From Candidatus Chloroploca asiatica (GTDB lineage Bacteria > Chloroflexota > Chloroflexia > Chloroflexales > Chloroflexaceae), in contig NZ_LYXE01000031.1 of NCBI RefSeq assembly GCF_002532075.1, positions 1 through 64,000 of the forward strand: DNA of 64,000 bases, in the 5' to 3' direction. The notes beneath the pieces were generated by a model. That model made no database searches. It was not told where the DNA came from and saw only the letters and a list, made by a program, of their open reading frames with translations. How positions within the stretch are numbered: position 1 is the first letter of the stretch; each line of letters opens with the position of its first letter. Shown here piece after piece: positions 1-9,793 of the stretch. The translations under genes and the position numbers were made by a program.

Positions 1-77
1 AAGAAGGTCTGCGGTTTGCCATCCGTGAGGGTGGACGTACCGTTGGCTCCGGTGTCGTCACCAAGATCATAGCGTAA
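1..77 (+). CDS. tuf: Elongation factor Tu, C-terminal end (partial)
   Basis: The open frame entering from the left edge ends at the TAA at 75-77 and reads EGLRFAIREGGRTVGSG then VVTKIIA. This is the conserved C-terminus of EF-Tu domain III, where RFAIREGGRTVGAGVV is nearly invariant in bacteria. EF-Tu carries aminoacyl-tRNA to the ribosome as a GTP complex. Only about 24 residues are inside the window. Its place directly upstream of rpsJ is the common junction between the str and S10 operons. The 58-base gap to rpsJ holds the 12-base palindrome GGGTACGTACCC at 79-90. Confidence 0.93.
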   Translation, partial: EGLRFAIREGGRTVGSGVVTKIIA

Positions 78-135
78 AGGGTACGTACCCTGGGTAGGTT
101 ACACTCGCTAGCGTAGTGTTTTATAGAGGAACACC

Positions 136-444
136 ATGGCCAAACAGAAGGTGCGTATTCGCCTCAAGGCATACGACCACAAAATCCTGGATCAGTCGGC
201 ACGCCAGATTGTTGACGCTGCCGAACGGACTGGTGCGTTGGTCGCCGGCCCTGTGCCGTTGCCAACCCGCATCGAGAAGTATAGTGTGATGCGATCACCG
301 TTTATCGATAAAGACTCGCAGGAACAGTTTGAGATTCGTACGCATAAACGCTTAATCGACGTACTCGATCCGAGTCAGCAGACGATTAATGCGTTGATGA
401 AACTCAATCTGCCCGCAGGTGTTGATATCGAGATCAAACTGTAG
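136..444 (+). CDS. rpsJ: 30S ribosomal protein S10
   Basis: The 102-residue product has the usual S10 length and the family pattern [18 protein letters not shown] at the N-terminus, with a conserved [20 protein letters not shown] segment. S10 is a head protein of the small subunit and, as NusE, also binds NusB in antitermination. The ATG follows GAGG at 126-129. It is the first gene of the long ribosomal protein run and probably shares a transcript with tuf, because no clear promoter or terminator lies in the gap. Confidence 0.98.
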   Translation: MAKQKVRIRLKAYDHKILDQSARQIVDAAERTGALVAGPVPLPTRIEKYSVMRSPFIDKDSQEQFEIRTHKRLIDVLDPSQQTINALMKLNLPAGVDIEIKL

Positions 445-502
445 TTGTAACTGAAAGAAAAGGCAGCCGCTGCGCAACGACGTAAGCTGCGGAGGTAGCA
501 GT

Positions 503-1132
503 ATGGTTCATGGAATGTTGGGTCGCAAGGTGGGGATGATGCAGGTCTTCACCGAAAAAGGGGAGGTTGTCCCTGTTACGGTGATTAACGCTGGACCCTG
601 CGTTGTGACACAGGTACGCGTAGCTGAACGCGATGGCTACGATGCAGTGCAGATTGGCTTTGAAGAAGTCCCAGCTCGTAAGTTGACCAGGCCTCAGCAG
701 GGTCACTTGAAGCCAGCTGGTGTCCTGCTCCGCATTTTGCGTGAATTCAGTGCCGATCACCCACAAGACCATAAGCCTGGCGATGTTATCAAAGCTGATC
801 TCTTCCAGCCCGGTCAGAAGGTTGATATTGCGGGTAATTCCAAGGGTCGCGGTTTTGCCGGTGTTGTCAAACGCCACGGCTTCCGCGGTGGCCCCAAGAC
901 CCACGGACAGAGTGACCGCCATCGTGCCCCAGGTTCGATTGGTGCCGGCACGACCCCTGGTCGGGTCTGGAAGGGGCAGAAGATGGCCGGTCGTATGGGT
1001 GGCAAACGGGTGATGGTTCAGAATCTCGAAGTGGTTGATGTGCTGCCCGAGAAAAACCTCATCCTGGTCAAGGGCTCTGTCCCTGGTGCCCGCAACGGCC
1101 TGTTGCAGATCCGCAAGGCAGTGAAGGGCTAA
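503..1132 (+). CDS. rplC: 50S ribosomal protein L3
   Basis: The 209-residue protein begins [13 protein letters not shown], the usual L3 start after a short extension. It carries the central glycine- and basic-rich loop ([19 protein letters not shown], about residues 140-158) that reaches toward the peptidyl transferase centre. L3 is one of the first proteins to assemble on 23S rRNA. GGAGG at 491-495 precedes the ATG. The rpsJ-rplC gap is 58 bases, and rplD follows after 11. Confidence 0.98.
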   Translation: MVHGMLGRKVGMMQVFTEKGEVVPVTVINAGPCVVTQVRVAERDGYDAVQIGFEEVPARKLTRPQQGHLKPAGVLLRILREFSADHPQDHKPGDVIKADLFQPGQKVDIAGNSKGRGFAGVVKRHGFRGGPKTHGQSDRHRAPGSIGAGTTPGRVWKGQKMAGRMGGKRVMVQNLEVVDVLPEKNLILVKGSVPGARNGLLQIRKAVKG

Positions 1133-1143
1133 GGGGGAACAAA

Positions 1144-1812
1144 ATGCAGGCAGAGTTGTATAACCAGTCAGGTGAGCAGATCGGGACGATCGAGCTCAAT
1201 GCGTATATCTTTGGCGTTGAGCCAAATGTGACGTTGATGCATCAGTACGTGGTGATGCAGCAAGCGAATGCTCGCCTTGGGACACATAGTACGCGTGGAC
1301 GTAGTGAGGTCAGAGGCAGTACCCGCAAGCTTTATCGCCAGAAGGGTACCGGTCGTGCGCGCCAGGGTTCGGCACGTGCCCCCCATCGCACCGGTGGTGG
1401 CGTTGCCCACGGTCCGCACCCGCGCTCCTATCGGCTCAATATGCCCCGTAAGATGCGTCGCCTTGCAGTGCGCTCCGCTCTTTCGGTCAAATACGCGGCG
1501 GCTCAGATCCGTTTTATTGACGACTTGAGTTTTGAGCGCCCACGTACCAAAGATACGATTGCGTTTCTCAACGCACACGGACTGGAGGGTAAAACCCTGA
1601 TCGTGCTCGATAGCAAGAGTGAGCAGAATATGGTTGTTCGCCATTCGGCGAGCAATCTTCCCAAAGTTGGAACCCTGCTCGCCAGTTATCTCAATGTGCG
1701 CGATCTTCTGCACTACGATAATATTGTGATGCCGCAAGCCGCGTTGACCGTGGTTGAAAGCATCCTGGGTAATGGCACCGGCGCGGCGGCGGCGGTGAGC
1801 GAGGAGGAGTAG
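1144..1812 (+). CDS. rplD: 50S ribosomal protein L4
   Basis: The 222-residue product has the L4 extended loop with [20 protein letters not shown] and [17 protein letters not shown] (about residues 50-90), which lines the peptide exit tunnel. The C-terminal globular fold ends in a low-complexity Gly-Ala-Glu tail. In E. coli L4 also represses its own operon. No obvious L4 leader target is visible here, so autoregulation is not claimed. rplW starts 2 bases after the stop. Confidence 0.97.
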   Translation: MQAELYNQSGEQIGTIELNAYIFGVEPNVTLMHQYVVMQQANARLGTHSTRGRSEVRGSTRKLYRQKGTGRARQGSARAPHRTGGGVAHGPHPRSYRLNMPRKMRRLAVRSALSVKYAAAQIRFIDDLSFERPRTKDTIAFLNAHGLEGKTLIVLDSKSEQNMVVRHSASNLPKVGTLLASYLNVRDLLHYDNIVMPQAALTVVESILGNGTGAAAAVSEEE

Positions 1813-1814
1813 CG

Positions 1815-2099
1815 ATGCCAACGCCGCACGAAATTATTGTGCGCCCTCTCATCACTGAGAAGAATACGGGCCTGATGGAGTATGGCAAGTATTCGTTTGA
1901 GGTGCTCCGTGCTTCTTCGAAACCGGAGATTAAGAACGCGGTCGAGACCATCTTCAATGTCACCGTGCTCAAAGTTCATACCATGGCGGTGCGTGGCAAG
2001 ATGAAGCGCCGCGGTCGTGAGTCTGGCTATACCCGCGATTGGAAAAAAGCAATTGTCACGCTCGCTCCGGGTGATCGTATCGAGATCTTCGAGAGCTAA
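1815..2099 (+). CDS. rplW: 50S ribosomal protein L23
   Basis: The 94-residue protein has the L23 landmarks [13 protein letters not shown] at the start, the [17 protein letters not shown] helix, and [20 protein letters not shown] in the loop. L23 sits at the tunnel exit and docks trigger factor and SRP, whose Ffh subunit is also encoded in this window. The start overlaps nothing, and GAGGAG at 1801-1806 in the end of rplD serves as its ribosome binding site. Confidence 0.97.
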   Translation: MPTPHEIIVRPLITEKNTGLMEYGKYSFEVLRASSKPEIKNAVETIFNVTVLKVHTMAVRGKMKRRGRESGYTRDWKKAIVTLAPGDRIEIFES

Positions 2100-2111
2100 C
2101 GGAGGAGATCT

Positions 2112-2948
2112 ATGGGTGTGCGCAAATATAAACCAACTTCGGCAGGTCGCCGGAATATGTCAGTCTCAACCTTTGATGAACTGACGAAGAAGCGACCTGA
2201 ACCGGGTTTGATCGAGCCCCTGCGTAAACGCGCTGGGCGTAATAATCGGGGGCGCATTACGGTGCGCCATCGTGGCGGTGGACACAAGCGCTTTTATCGC
2301 ATTATTGATTTCAAGCGCAATAAGGTTGGTATTCCTGGCAAGGTTCAGGCACTCGAGTACGATCCTAATCGCTCGGCTCGCATTGCCCTGATTGCCTATG
2401 TCGATGGCGAAAAACGCTATATCATCGCTCCAGTTGGCTTGAAGGTCGGCGATCAGGTGATGAGTGGTCCCAGTGCTGATATCCGAGTGGGCAATGCGCT
2501 GCCGCTGAGTGCTATTCCCCTTGGTACGCAGATCCATAATGTCGAACTCGAAATCGGCCGTGGCGGGGTTCTGGTGCGCAGCGCCGGTACGTCGGCTCAG
2601 TTGATGGCAAAAGAGGGCGATTATGCCACGTTGCGGATGCCTTCAGGTGAAATGCGGATGATCCACGTCCGCTGTATGGCGACGATTGGCCAGGTTGGCA
2701 ACCCCGATCACCAGAATGTCCGCATTGGTAAAGCTGGCCGTTCGCGTTGGCTCGGTCGCCGCCCAACCGTCCGCGGTACGGTGATGAACCCCCGTGACCA
2801 TCCCCACGGTGGTGGTGAGGGCCGCGCACCAATTGGAATGAGTACGCCAAAGACTAAATGGGGCAAGCCAGCTCGTGGCGTCAAAACCCGCAATAATAAG
2901 CGCAGTGATCCCTTCATTGTGCGTCGGCGCAAGCCAAATCGTGGCTAA
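2112..2948 (+). CDS. rplB: 50S ribosomal protein L2
   Basis: The 278-residue protein has usual L2 length. Hallmarks are [18 protein letters not shown] near residue 45 and the C-terminal [17 protein letters not shown] segment holding the conserved histidine region close to the peptidyl transferase centre. It is required for subunit joining. GGAGGAG at 2100-2106 precedes the ATG. The order rplW-rplB-rpsS is the universal S10 operon order. Confidence 0.98.
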   Translation: MGVRKYKPTSAGRRNMSVSTFDELTKKRPEPGLIEPLRKRAGRNNRGRITVRHRGGGHKRFYRIIDFKRNKVGIPGKVQALEYDPNRSARIALIAYVDGEKRYIIAPVGLKVGDQVMSGPSADIRVGNALPLSAIPLGTQIHNVELEIGRGGVLVRSAGTSAQLMAKEGDYATLRMPSGEMRMIHVRCMATIGQVGNPDHQNVRIGKAGRSRWLGRRPTVRGTVMNPRDHPHGGGEGRAPIGMSTPKTKWGKPARGVKTRNNKRSDPFIVRRRKPNRG

Positions 2949-2968
2949 GGTAGTGATGGAGGAGTGTT

Positions 2969-3256
2969 ATGTCCCGTTCGTCCAAGAAGGGGCCGTACGT
3001 AGATATTAAACTGCTTGAGCGGATCGAGGGCATGAACCGCGCGAACGAAAAGCGGGTGTTGCGCACCTGGTCGCGTGACTCGACCGTCTTTCCGCAGATG
3101 ATTGGACACACGATCGCAGTGCATGATGGCCGCCGCCATGTGCCGGTCTATGTCACCGAAAATATGGTTGGCCATAAGCTTGGTGAGTTTGCGCCCACCC
3201 GCCTCTTTCGTGGTCACGGTGGCAAGAAGGCTGATAAGCGCGGTAAGATGAAGTAG
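2969..3256 (+). CDS. rpsS: 30S ribosomal protein S19
   Basis: The 95-residue protein begins [16 protein letters not shown] and includes the S19 signature [18 protein letters not shown] near the C-terminus. S19 lies in the head of the small subunit, pairs with S13 and contacts the A-site region. GGAGGAG at 2957-2963 gives a strong ribosome binding site before the ATG. Confidence 0.98.
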   Translation: MSRSSKKGPYVDIKLLERIEGMNRANEKRVLRTWSRDSTVFPQMIGHTIAVHDGRRHVPVYVTENMVGHKLGEFAPTRLFRGHGGKKADKRGKMK

Positions 3257-3346
3257 GCTAGGCCACAGCAAGCCGTTCGGCTTCCTGTGGTACAATGGAC
3301 GGGTTTGTGCCTCGTGCTGCCCGTGCCTGGAGTACAAACGAGTACA

Positions 3347-3691
3347 ATGATGGAAGTCAAAGCTGTTACCCGTTATGTGCGCATCTCGCCGCTCAAAGTC
3401 CGTCTGGTGATGGATGTCGTGCGTGGGATGCCTGTGGATAAAGCCCTGGCAACGCTCGATTATATGCCCCAGAAGGCGGCACGTGAGGTCGCTCGTACAA
3501 TTAAGTCGGCTGCCGCTAACGCTGAGCATAATTTTGATCTTGATCGCGATACCCTCACGATCAAACAGATTTATGCCGACCAGGGGCCAGTGCTCAAGCG
3601 CTTTATGCCTCGTGCCCGCGGTATGGCAAATCAGATTCGTAAGCCGACGACCCATATTACAGTGATCGTTGATGATGGATCTGAGTACTAA
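3347..3691 (+). CDS. rplV: 50S ribosomal protein L22
   Basis: L22 homology begins [20 protein letters not shown], so I place the start at the ATG-ATG pair at 3347/3350. An upstream in-frame start at 3287 would add 20 residues (MVQWTGLCL and so on) unlike any L22. The product is about 114 residues and ends in the conserved hairpin segment [20 protein letters not shown] that lines the exit tunnel. The 90-base gap after rpsS is unusually long for this operon, and no good Shine-Dalgarno precedes the ATG pair. Confidence 0.95.
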   Translation: MMEVKAVTRYVRISPLKVRLVMDVVRGMPVDKALATLDYMPQKAAREVARTIKSAAANAEHNFDLDRDTLTIKQIYADQGPVLKRFMPRARGMANQIRKPTTHITVIVDDGSEY

Positions 3692-3787
3692 GAGCCTTTC
3701 CGGGATCATCGTCTCGGCTAGCCTGGTGGCTCACGACAAGTAGGTGGCCCGGATTGATGCGAAGTACCAGAAGTGAGGAGGTCCTCG

Positions 3788-4534
3788 TTGGGACGTAAAG
3801 TGCATCCGATAGGCTTTCGCCTCGGTTATATCAAAGATTGGCAGTCCAAGTGGTTTGCCGAGGGCGAGATGTATACGGCGCAACTTCACGATGACCTTGC
3901 CCTCCGCAAGTTGATCGCGAAGGAGTTGGCGAATGCCGGAGTTTCACGGATTGAGATTGAACGCTCGGCTAATAAGGTCGAGGTGACAGTCTATACCGCG
4001 AAACCAGGGATTGTGATTGGGAAACGTGGTGCAAATGTTGATCTGCTCAAGAGTACGCTTGAACAGCGCACAGGCAAAAAGATTAAGCTGAATATTCAAG
4101 AAATTCATCAGCCTGAACTGGATGCCCAGCTTGTTGCCGAAAGCATTGCTGAGCAGATTAGCAAGCGTGTCAGTTATAAGCGTGCGATGAAGCAGGCTGT
4201 GCAGCGGGCGATGCGCCTCGGTGCTCAGGGTGTGCGCATCAAGTGCTCGGGTCGCCTCGGCGGTGCCGAGATGTCACGTATCCAGAGTGAGAGTGAAGGT
4301 CGGGTTCCCCGCCATACCCTGCGCGCTGATATTGATTACGCTCAGGTTCATGCCCATACGACCTATGGACGCATCGGCGTCAAGGTCTGGATCTATAAGG
4401 GTGAGGTCTTTCCTGATCAACTCGCGAAGCTTCAGGCTGAACAACAACTTGCAGCCTCGAGCCAACCCGAACGCAGTGAGCGCAGTGAGCGCGGTGAGCG
4501 CCGTCCGAGGAGGGGTGATAATGCTTCTGCCTAA
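3788..4534 (+). CDS. rpsC: 30S ribosomal protein S3
   Basis: The N-terminus [20 protein letters not shown] is canonical for S3 when the TTG at 3788 is read as the initiator. AGGAGG at 3776-3781 lies six bases upstream of it, so the GTG at 3773 inside that site is rejected. The product has about 248 residues. It contains a KH domain with the GKRGANVD loop and the C-terminal domain ([10 protein letters not shown]), and ends in an Arg/Ser/Glu-rich tail. S3 is at the mRNA entry channel. Its last 14 bases overlap rplP. Confidence 0.95.
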   Translation: MGRKVHPIGFRLGYIKDWQSKWFAEGEMYTAQLHDDLALRKLIAKELANAGVSRIEIERSANKVEVTVYTAKPGIVIGKRGANVDLLKSTLEQRTGKKIKLNIQEIHQPELDAQLVAESIAEQISKRVSYKRAMKQAVQRAMRLGAQGVRIKCSGRLGGAEMSRIQSESEGRVPRHTLRADIDYAQVHAHTTYGRIGVKVWIYKGEVFPDQLAKLQAEQQLAASSQPERSERSERGERRPRRGDNASA

Positions 4535-4964
4535 GCGTACGAAATATCGCAAGATGCAAAAAGGCCGCAGCGAAGGCCTCTCCTATCGTGGCAATAGCGT
4601 TGCGTTTGGTGATTATGGCCTCATGGCGCTTGAACCAGTCTGGATTACCAGTCGTCAGATTGAGGCGGCCCGCCGTGCAATTACTGGTTATGTGAAGCGT
4701 GGCGGTAAGGTCTGGATTCGGATCTTTCCCGATAAGCCTGTTACCCAGAAACCTGCCGAGACCCGTATGGGTGGTGGCAAGGGGAGTGTTGATCACTGGG
4801 TGGCTGTGGTCAAACCAGGACGTGTGATGTTTGAATTGGCGGGTGTCCGCGAAGATATTGCCCTTGAGGCGATGCGCCGCGCCGCCCAGAAATTGCCGAT
4901 CAAGTGCAAAGTTATTACACGTGATGAAGTTGAAGCGGAGGTGAGCAGTGAAGAGAGCGAGTGA
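4521..4964 (+). CDS. rplP: 50S ribosomal protein L16
   Basis: L16 begins [19 protein letters not shown] at the ATG at 4521, preceded by GAGGAGGGG at 4507-4515. The longer open frame from 4221 is the shadow of rpsC. The 147-residue product has the conserved [20 protein letters not shown] segment. L16 organises the A-site tRNA elbow region of the large subunit. It overlaps rpsC by 14 bases and rpmC by 17, suggesting translational coupling. Confidence 0.97.
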   Translation: MLLPKRTKYRKMQKGRSEGLSYRGNSVAFGDYGLMALEPVWITSRQIEAARRAITGYVKRGGKVWIRIFPDKPVTQKPAETRMGGGKGSVDHWVAVVKPGRVMFELAGVREDIALEAMRRAAQKLPIKCKVITRDEVEAEVSSEESE

Positions 4965-5148
4965 ACTGCGTAGCCTCGAGGACCCTGAATTGCGCGATCA
5001 ACTCAAGGCGAATCTTGAAGAGTTGTTCAATCTGCGCTTTCAGAAGGTCATGGGGCGAATGACCAATACCGCTCGCCCGCGCCAGGTCAAAAAAGAGATC
5101 GCACGGATCAAGACCATCTTGCGTGAGCGAGAGTTGGAGCAGGAGTAG
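4948..5148 (+). CDS. rpmC: 50S ribosomal protein L29
   Basis: The 66-residue alpha-helical product reads [29 protein letters not shown] split across the usual L29 hairpin, with the signature [20 protein letters not shown]. It starts at a GTG inside the end of rplP, with GGAGG at 4937-4941. L29 stands near the tunnel exit beside L23. Confidence 0.96.
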   Translation: MKRASELRSLEDPELRDQLKANLEELFNLRFQKVMGRMTNTARPRQVKKEIARIKTILRERELEQE

Positions 5149-5151
5149 GCG

Positions 5152-5424
5152 ATGAGCGAGTTGGTACAGCAAGGCCCACGCAAAGTCCAGAAGATTGGCC
5201 GGGTCGTGAGCGATAAGATGGAAAAAACAGTGGTGGTGGCCGTCGATTATCTTAAGCCCCATCCCCTCTATCGCAAGATTATTCGGAAAACCAGTAAGTT
5301 TCATGCCCACGATGAAGAAAATGCGTGTAAAGTGGGCGATCTGGTGCGGATTGAAGAGACTCGACCCCTCAGTCGTACGAAACGGTGGATGGTCGTCGAG
5401 ATTATGCAACGTGGCGAGGAGTAA
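5152..5424 (+). CDS. rpsQ: 30S ribosomal protein S17
   Basis: The 90-residue OB-fold protein contains [18 protein letters not shown] and the [15 protein letters not shown] ending typical of S17. S17 binds the 5' domain of 16S rRNA early in assembly. The ATG is 3 bases after the rpmC stop, and the gene is followed at 5 bases by rplN. Confidence 0.97.
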   Translation: MSELVQQGPRKVQKIGRVVSDKMEKTVVVAVDYLKPHPLYRKIIRKTSKFHAHDEENACKVGDLVRIEETRPLSRTKRWMVVEIMQRGEE

Positions 5425-5429
5425 CTGCT

Positions 5430-5798
5430 ATGATCCAGCCTCAGTCACGCCTGAAGGTGGCCGATAATACCGGGGCCAAGCAGATTATGTGCATCCGTGT
5501 GCTTGGTGGCTCATGGGTAAAGTATGGGCGCGTTGGCGATGTTATTGTCGCTAGCGTGAAACAGGCTGCACCCGGTGGATCGGTTAAAAAAGGCGAAGTT
5601 GTACGGGCCGTGATTATCCGTACTGCGAAAGAGTTTGGGCGCCCTGATGGTTCGCATATCCGCTTTGATGATAATGCGGCCGTGATTATTGGGAAAGAGA
5701 ATAATCCTCGCGGTACCCGTATTTTTGGCCCGGTGGCGCGTGAACTGCGCGAAAAACAGTTTATGCGCATTATTTCTCTGGCCCCTGAGGTGCTCTGA
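5430..5798 (+). CDS. rplN: 50S ribosomal protein L14
   Basis: Read from the ATG at 5430 this is a 122-residue L14 beginning [20 protein letters not shown], the exact usual length. An upstream frame from 5385 lies inside rpsQ and is discarded. L14 forms intersubunit bridge B8 and contacts L19. GAGGAG at 5416-5421 is the ribosome binding site. Confidence 0.98.
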   Translation: MIQPQSRLKVADNTGAKQIMCIRVLGGSWVKYGRVGDVIVASVKQAAPGGSVKKGEVVRAVIIRTAKEFGRPDGSHIRFDDNAAVIIGKENNPRGTRIFGPVARELREKQFMRIISLAPEVL

Positions 5799-5893
5799 AA
5801 GACGTGTGACCCGCGTCTTGTACCGCCGCTCCAAGCGGCAAGGTGCTGCGCAGTTCCTACGGTAACTGGGCCACCTAACCAGGAGAATGTCTT

Positions 5894-6223
5894 ATGCATG
5901 TCAAGACCGGAGATGAAGTCCTGATCATCACGGGCAAAGATAAGGGCCGCAGCGGTAAGATCAAACGGATGTTTCCGTCTGAGGGCCGTGTGGTGGTTGA
6001 GGGTCTCAATATCGTGAAACGGCATACCAAAGCTCGTGGCCCCGGTAAGCCCGCTGGCATTATTGATATTGAGGCGTCCCTCGATATGTCGAATGTGATG
6101 CTCATTTGCCCTAGCTGCAAGCGTGCTTCACGTACTGGGTACCGCTTTCTCGAAGAGACTGACCATAAAGGTCGGCCCCGTAAGGTTCGTTTCTGTAAGG
6201 CGTGTGACGCGACCATTGATTAG
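5894..6223 (+). CDS. rplX: 50S ribosomal protein L24
   Basis: The 109-residue product has an N-terminal KOW motif ([20 protein letters not shown]) and a C-terminal zinc-ribbon-like part with CPSC at about residues 74-77 and CKAC near the end. L24 is one of two initiator proteins for 50S assembly. AGGAG at 5880-5884 precedes the ATG. The 95-base gap after rplN contains a GCCGCTCCAAGCGGCAAG hairpin (about 5823-5840). Confidence 0.97.
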   Translation: MHVKTGDEVLIITGKDKGRSGKIKRMFPSEGRVVVEGLNIVKRHTKARGPGKPAGIIDIEASLDMSNVMLICPSCKRASRTGYRFLEETDHKGRPRKVRFCKACDATID

Positions 6224-6285
6224 GACGTTTATCAGGGCCGGAGTCGTCTCGTGGTTCGATGCCTCCAAGCCCCTGGAGATGTAGT

Positions 6286-6828
6286 ATGACCGTTCGTTTG
6301 CGCGAGAAGTATCAGCAAGAGGTTGTCCCCGCGCTGATGCAAGAATTTAAGTTTACGTCAGTGATGCAGGCACCCCGGCTCACCAAGATTGTGATCAATA
6401 TTGGTGTCGGTGAGGCGGTGCAAAATTCTAAGGCGCTTGATGCCGCCGTGAATGATCTGACGATCATTACCGCTCAGAAACCCGTGATTACCCGGGCGCG
6501 TAAGTCCGTTGCTTCGTTTAAGCTCCGTGAAGGAATGCCCATTGGGGTGATGGTGACGATTCGCGGGAATCGGATGTATGACTTCTATGATCGTTTGGTT
6601 AATCTGGCCCTGCCCCGCATTCGTGATTTTCGTGGGGTGAGCCGCCGTTCCTTTGATGGCCGTGGTAACTATAGCCTCGGCCTCCGTGAGCAAATCGTGT
6701 TCCCTGATATCGACTACGATAAGATTGATAAGCTCCGTGGCATGGAGGTAGTCATTGTGACGACTGCCCCTGATGATGCTCAGGCCTATGCCTTGCTCAA
6801 GCGCCTCGGAATGCCATTTCGTGATTAG
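6286..6828 (+). CDS. rplE: 50S ribosomal protein L5
   Basis: Read from the ATG at 6286, the 180-residue protein begins [18 protein letters not shown] and includes the signature [20 protein letters not shown] and the closing [13 protein letters not shown]5 binds 5S rRNA and forms a bridge to S13. The longer frame from 6259 would add nine unconserved residues. GGAG at 6274-6277 is nearby. Confidence 0.97.
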   Translation: MTVRLREKYQQEVVPALMQEFKFTSVMQAPRLTKIVINIGVGEAVQNSKALDAAVNDLTIITAQKPVITRARKSVASFKLREGMPIGVMVTIRGNRMYDFYDRLVNLALPRIRDFRGVSRRSFDGRGNYSLGLREQIVFPDIDYDKIDKLRGMEVVIVTTAPDDAQAYALLKRLGMPFRD

Positions 6829-6879
6829 TCTGGACCAGGAGCAAAGGCTTACCAGTCCAACGGTTTAGGAGGAAATACC

Positions 6880-7065
6880 TTGGCGAAGACGTCCTGGATC
6901 GTTCGTTCAGAACGCCCACAAAAATACAAGGTGCGTGAGTATAACCGCTGTAAGGTATGTGGTCGCTCGCGCGGCTATATGCGTAAGTTCGGCATGTGTC
7001 GCATCTGCTTCCGTGAACATGCGCTCAAGGGCATGATTCCGGGTGTGGTCAAGTCGAGCTGGTAA
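6880..7065 (+). CDS. rpsZ: 30S ribosomal protein S14, zinc-binding type Z
   Basis: The 61-residue protein starts at TTG (6880) with AGGAGG at 6867-6872. It has the short type-Z length, and CKVC near residue 24 and CRIC near residue 40 form the zinc ribbon. The rest ([29 protein letters not shown]) is standard S14. S14 sits in the head of the small subunit next to S3 and S10. The spc location between rplE and rpsH is normal. Confidence 0.97.
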   Translation: MAKTSWIVRSERPQKYKVREYNRCKVCGRSRGYMRKFGMCRICFREHALKGMIPGVVKSSW

Positions 7066-7088
7066 TAGCATCTGTGAGGAGGCTCGCT

Positions 7089-7487
7089 GTGAGCGTGAAC
7101 GATCCCATTGGTGATATGCTGACTCGTATCCGTAATGCCTGTATGGCCCGCAAGACGGTCGTTGATGTTCCGGCATCAAAGATGAAAATTGCGATTGCGG
7201 ATATTCTTAAGCATGAGGGTTTTATCAAAGATTACACCGTGATCGAGGGGACTCCGTATCATACGATCTCGATTACGCTGAAGTATATGCCGGATCGGCG
7301 CCCGGCTATTACTGGCCTGCGCCGGGTGAGTAAGCCGGGTTTGCGGATCTATACCGGTCGTGATGAAATTCCGCGTGTCCGCGGTGGCCTGGGTCTCAGT
7401 ATTCTCTCGACACCCAAGGGGGTGCTCGCTGGTCACGACGCCTGGCGCGAGCGCGTGGGCGGTGAGGTGCTCTGCTATATCTGGTAG
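7089..7487 (+). CDS. rpsH: 30S ribosomal protein S8
   Basis: With the GTG at 7089 the protein begins [20 protein letters not shown], the normal S8 start. GAGGAGG at 7077-7083 is spaced correctly for it and makes the GTG at 7074 unlikely. The product has about 132 residues and ends GGEVLCYIW as expected (S8 usually ends in a WxYIW-like motif). S8 is a primary binder of the 16S central domain and the repressor of the spc operon in E. coli. Confidence 0.95.
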   Translation: MSVNDPIGDMLTRIRNACMARKTVVDVPASKMKIAIADILKHEGFIKDYTVIEGTPYHTISITLKYMPDRRPAITGLRRVSKPGLRIYTGRDEIPRVRGGLGLSILSTPKGVLAGHDAWRERVGGEVLCYIW

Positions 7488-7506
7488 AGCCTACAGGGAG
7501 GCTACA

Positions 7507-8070
7507 ATGTCGCGAATTGGAAAAAAACCAGTCACCCTCCCCAAGGGTGTAGACGTGCAGATTGCTGAGGGGAATTTGGTGACGGTGAAGGGTTCGAAAG
7601 GAACCCTCACCCAGCAATTGCATCCCGATATGATTATTGTGCAGGAAAATGGTGAGTTGACAGTGCAACGGCCCTCTGATACTAAGTTGCACAAGTCGCT
7701 CCACGGTTTGACGCGTACGCTGATCGCGAATATGGTGGTCGGTGTAACTGATGGCTGGCAGCGTGCTCTCGAGATTAATGGCGTTGGCTATCGGGCGGTG
7801 CTCGAGGGCCAGACGCTGGTGCTCAGCCTGGGCTTTTCACACCAGGTGCGCCGTGAGCCGCCACCAAATGTGCAGTATATCGTTGGTGAGCGTAAGAGCG
7901 CGAATGAGCCGCTCGGGTTGATCGTCCGAGGAATCGATAAGCAGGTTGTTGGGGAAGAGGCGTCCCGTATTCGAGCGCTCCGTCCACCTGAACCCTATAA
8001 GGGTAAGGGTGTGAAGTATGCCGAAGAGAAGGTGCGTCGTAAGGCTGGTAAGGCTGGTAAAGCACGGTAG
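7507..8070 (+). CDS. rplF: 50S ribosomal protein L6
   Basis: The real start is the ATG at 7507 (MSRIGKKPVTLPKGVDVQI), preceded by GGGAGG at 7496-7501. The 187-residue protein ends with the L6 signature PEPYKGKGVKYAEEKVRRK followed by a basic tail. L6 lies near the factor-binding site of the large subunit. The long frame that starts at 7360 is antiphase to rpsH for its first third and is discarded. Confidence 0.97.
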   Translation: MSRIGKKPVTLPKGVDVQIAEGNLVTVKGSKGTLTQQLHPDMIIVQENGELTVQRPSDTKLHKSLHGLTRTLIANMVVGVTDGWQRALEINGVGYRAVLEGQTLVLSLGFSHQVRREPPPNVQYIVGERKSANEPLGLIVRGIDKQVVGEEASRIRALRPPEPYKGKGVKYAEEKVRRKAGKAGKAR

Positions 8071-8088
8071 TGCAAGGAAGATAGACGT

Positions 8089-8448
8089 ATGGCAAGGCGA
8101 TCTCCCCGTGAGTTGCGTGTCCGGCGCCACTTTCGCCTGCGAAAGCGGGTCAGTGGTACTCCGGAACGCCCACGGCTCAATGTTTTTCGCAGTAATGCCC
8201 ATATCTATGCCCAGGTGATTGATGATGTCGTTGGCCAGACCTTGGCTGCTGCATCATCGAATGAAAAGGGTTGGGCAGGCGAAGTAGGAACCAAGACCGA
8301 TGAGGCCGCTGTGGTGGGCCGGCTTGTTGCCGAACGCGCCATCGCAGCTGGGGTCTCGAAGGTGGTCTTTGACCGCGGTGGCTATAAATATCACGGTCGT
8401 GTGAAGGCGCTCGCTGAGGCGGCGCGTGAAGCTGGCCTGAACTTCTAA
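8089..8448 (+). CDS. rplR: 50S ribosomal protein L18
   Basis: The 119-residue L18 contains [20 protein letters not shown] and the C-terminal [20 protein letters not shown]. It binds 5S rRNA in the central protuberance with L5. The stop codon at 8446-8448 overlaps a possible ATG for the next gene. Confidence 0.98.
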   Translation: MARRSPRELRVRRHFRLRKRVSGTPERPRLNVFRSNAHIYAQVIDDVVGQTLAAASSNEKGWAGEVGTKTDEAAVVGRLVAERAIAAGVSKVVFDRGGYKYHGRVKALAEAAREAGLNF

Positions 8449-8480
8449 TGGCCCCCAAGGGCCACACGTGCGGAGGCAAT

Positions 8481-9035
8481 GTGAGACGAGAACGTATTAA
8501 CGCCGATGCCCTTGAGCTCGAAGAGCGGGTTGTCCAGATCAATCGTGTTTCCAAAGTGGTCAAGGGCGGTCGCCGCTTTAGCTTTAGCACCGTGGTGGTG
8601 GTGGGCGATGGCAAGGGCCACGTGGGCGTCGGTATGGGTAAGGCCTCTGAGGTTCCTGAAGCTATTCGCAAGGGAACTGAGGCCGCCAAGAAGAATCTGA
8701 TCCGTGTGCCACTTGTGGGGAGTACGGTGCCCCATGATGTGCAGACGAAGTATGCCGCAACCAAGGTGATGATCCGCCCGGCTGCCCCCGGTACCGGGGT
8801 GATCGCCGGACGTGGGGTTCGCCCGGTTGTTGAGGCCGCCGGAATCAAGGATGTGCTCTCCAAAGTCTATGGCAGCAATAATCCGGTGAATGTGGTCAAG
8901 GCTGCGTTCCAGGCCCTCAGTGAGCTCAGTTCGCTCAGTGATATGGCCCGACGCCGCGATATGACGCCGCAAGAGTTGCTCGCACGCCGTTCTCGCCGGG
9001 AGTCTGCACCAGTCAAAGAGGAGACGTCGGCATGA
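8481..9035 (+). CDS. rpsE: 30S ribosomal protein S5
   Basis: S5 carries the dsRBD-like N-domain ([20 protein letters not shown]) and the C-domain with [20 protein letters not shown] choose the GTG at 8481 because GGAGG (8472-8476) is just upstream. An ATG at 8448 overlapping the rplR stop would add 11 residues without homology. S5 contributes to mRNA helicase activity and decoding fidelity. rpmD overlaps its end by 4 bases. Confidence 0.94.
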   Translation: MRRERINADALELEERVVQINRVSKVVKGGRRFSFSTVVVVGDGKGHVGVGMGKASEVPEAIRKGTEAAKKNLIRVPLVGSTVPHDVQTKYAATKVMIRPAAPGTGVIAGRGVRPVVEAAGIKDVLSKVYGSNNPVNVVKAAFQALSELSSLSDMARRRDMTPQELLARRSRRESAPVKEETSA

Positions 9036-9229
9036 GTAAGCTGCGTATCACATACCGTAAAAGTATGATTGGTTACGCTAAAGACCAGAAAGAGACGATT
9101 CGTTCGCTTGGTCTGCGGCGTCTTGGCCAGTCAACGATTAAACCCGATAATCCGTCGATCCGGGGCATGATCTTTAAGGTCAGGCACCTTGTGGTCGTTG
9201 AGGAATTACCTGATGAGGTGACAGCATGA
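9032..9229 (+). CDS. rpmD: 50S ribosomal protein L30
   Basis: The 65-residue protein ([19 protein letters not shown], then [20 protein letters not shown]) matches L30 in length and pattern. Both ends overlap neighbours by the ATGA type of junction (rpsE upstream, rplO downstream), so the three are probably translated as a coupled set. Confidence 0.97.
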   Translation: MSKLRITYRKSMIGYAKDQKETIRSLGLRRLGQSTIKPDNPSIRGMIFKVRHLVVVEELPDEVTA

Positions 9230-9765
9230 AGCTGCACGATCTGCGTCCCGCCGAGGGCTCACACCGCAAAAGCAAACGTATCGGTCGCGGTCATGGCTCG
9301 GGCAAAGGCAAGACGAGCGGCAAAGGTATGATGGGCCAGAAAGCCCGCCGTGGCCCCGGCCCCTATCGTACCTTTGAGGGTGGGCAAAATCGCCTCGTCA
9401 AGCGAATGCCTTTCCGTCGCGGTTTTACTAATATTTTTGGGATCGAGTACGAAATTGTTAATCTCGAGCGCCTGGCGGCATGGCCCCAGGACGTTGAGGT
9501 GACGCCTGAAGCGCTGCTTGAACAGCGTGTCGTCCGTAAGAAGAATCTTCCGGTCAAGGTGCTTGGTCAGGGTGAGCTTGCATTGCCCTTGACGGTCAAG
9601 GCACATAAATTTTCGGCTAGTGCCAAAGCAAAGATCGAAGCTGCTGGCGGCACCGTGGTTGAGTTGCCATGGGTCGTTGAACGTCACTCGCGCTCACGAG
9701 GGCCAAATCCCTCGATGCGCAATGCCGAGCCGCGTGAGTCTAAACGCACGCGCGAGCAGGCTTGA
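9226..9765 (+). CDS. rplO: 50S ribosomal protein L15
   Basis: L15 begins [20 protein letters not shown] and has the glycine-rich RNA-wrapping stretch ([20 protein letters not shown]). At 179 residues it is longer than the usual 145-150 because of a basic C-terminal tail ([19 protein letters not shown]) after the globular part. The tail may be lineage-specific. secY follows after 28 bases. Confidence 0.96.
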   Translation: MKLHDLRPAEGSHRKSKRIGRGHGSGKGKTSGKGMMGQKARRGPGPYRTFEGGQNRLVKRMPFRRGFTNIFGIEYEIVNLERLAAWPQDVEVTPEALLEQRVVRKKNLPVKVLGQGELALPLTVKAHKFSASAKAKIEAAGGTVVELPWVVERHSRSRGPNPSMRNAEPRESKRTREQA

Positions 9766-9793
9766 TTTCTTCATACTAAGGGATACATAACCA

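Noticed and set aside
434-1821. Long - strand frames under rplC and rplD
   Set aside because: Shadows caused by the codon bias of highly expressed + strand genes.
2945-3709. A 254-codon - strand open frame under rpsS and rplV
   Set aside because: It is antisense to two certain ribosomal protein genes and lacks a ribosome binding site and any homology.
4221-4520. Extended N-terminus of rplP within rpsC
   Set aside because: L16 starts at [11 protein letters not shown], which has its own ribosome binding site at 4507-4515.
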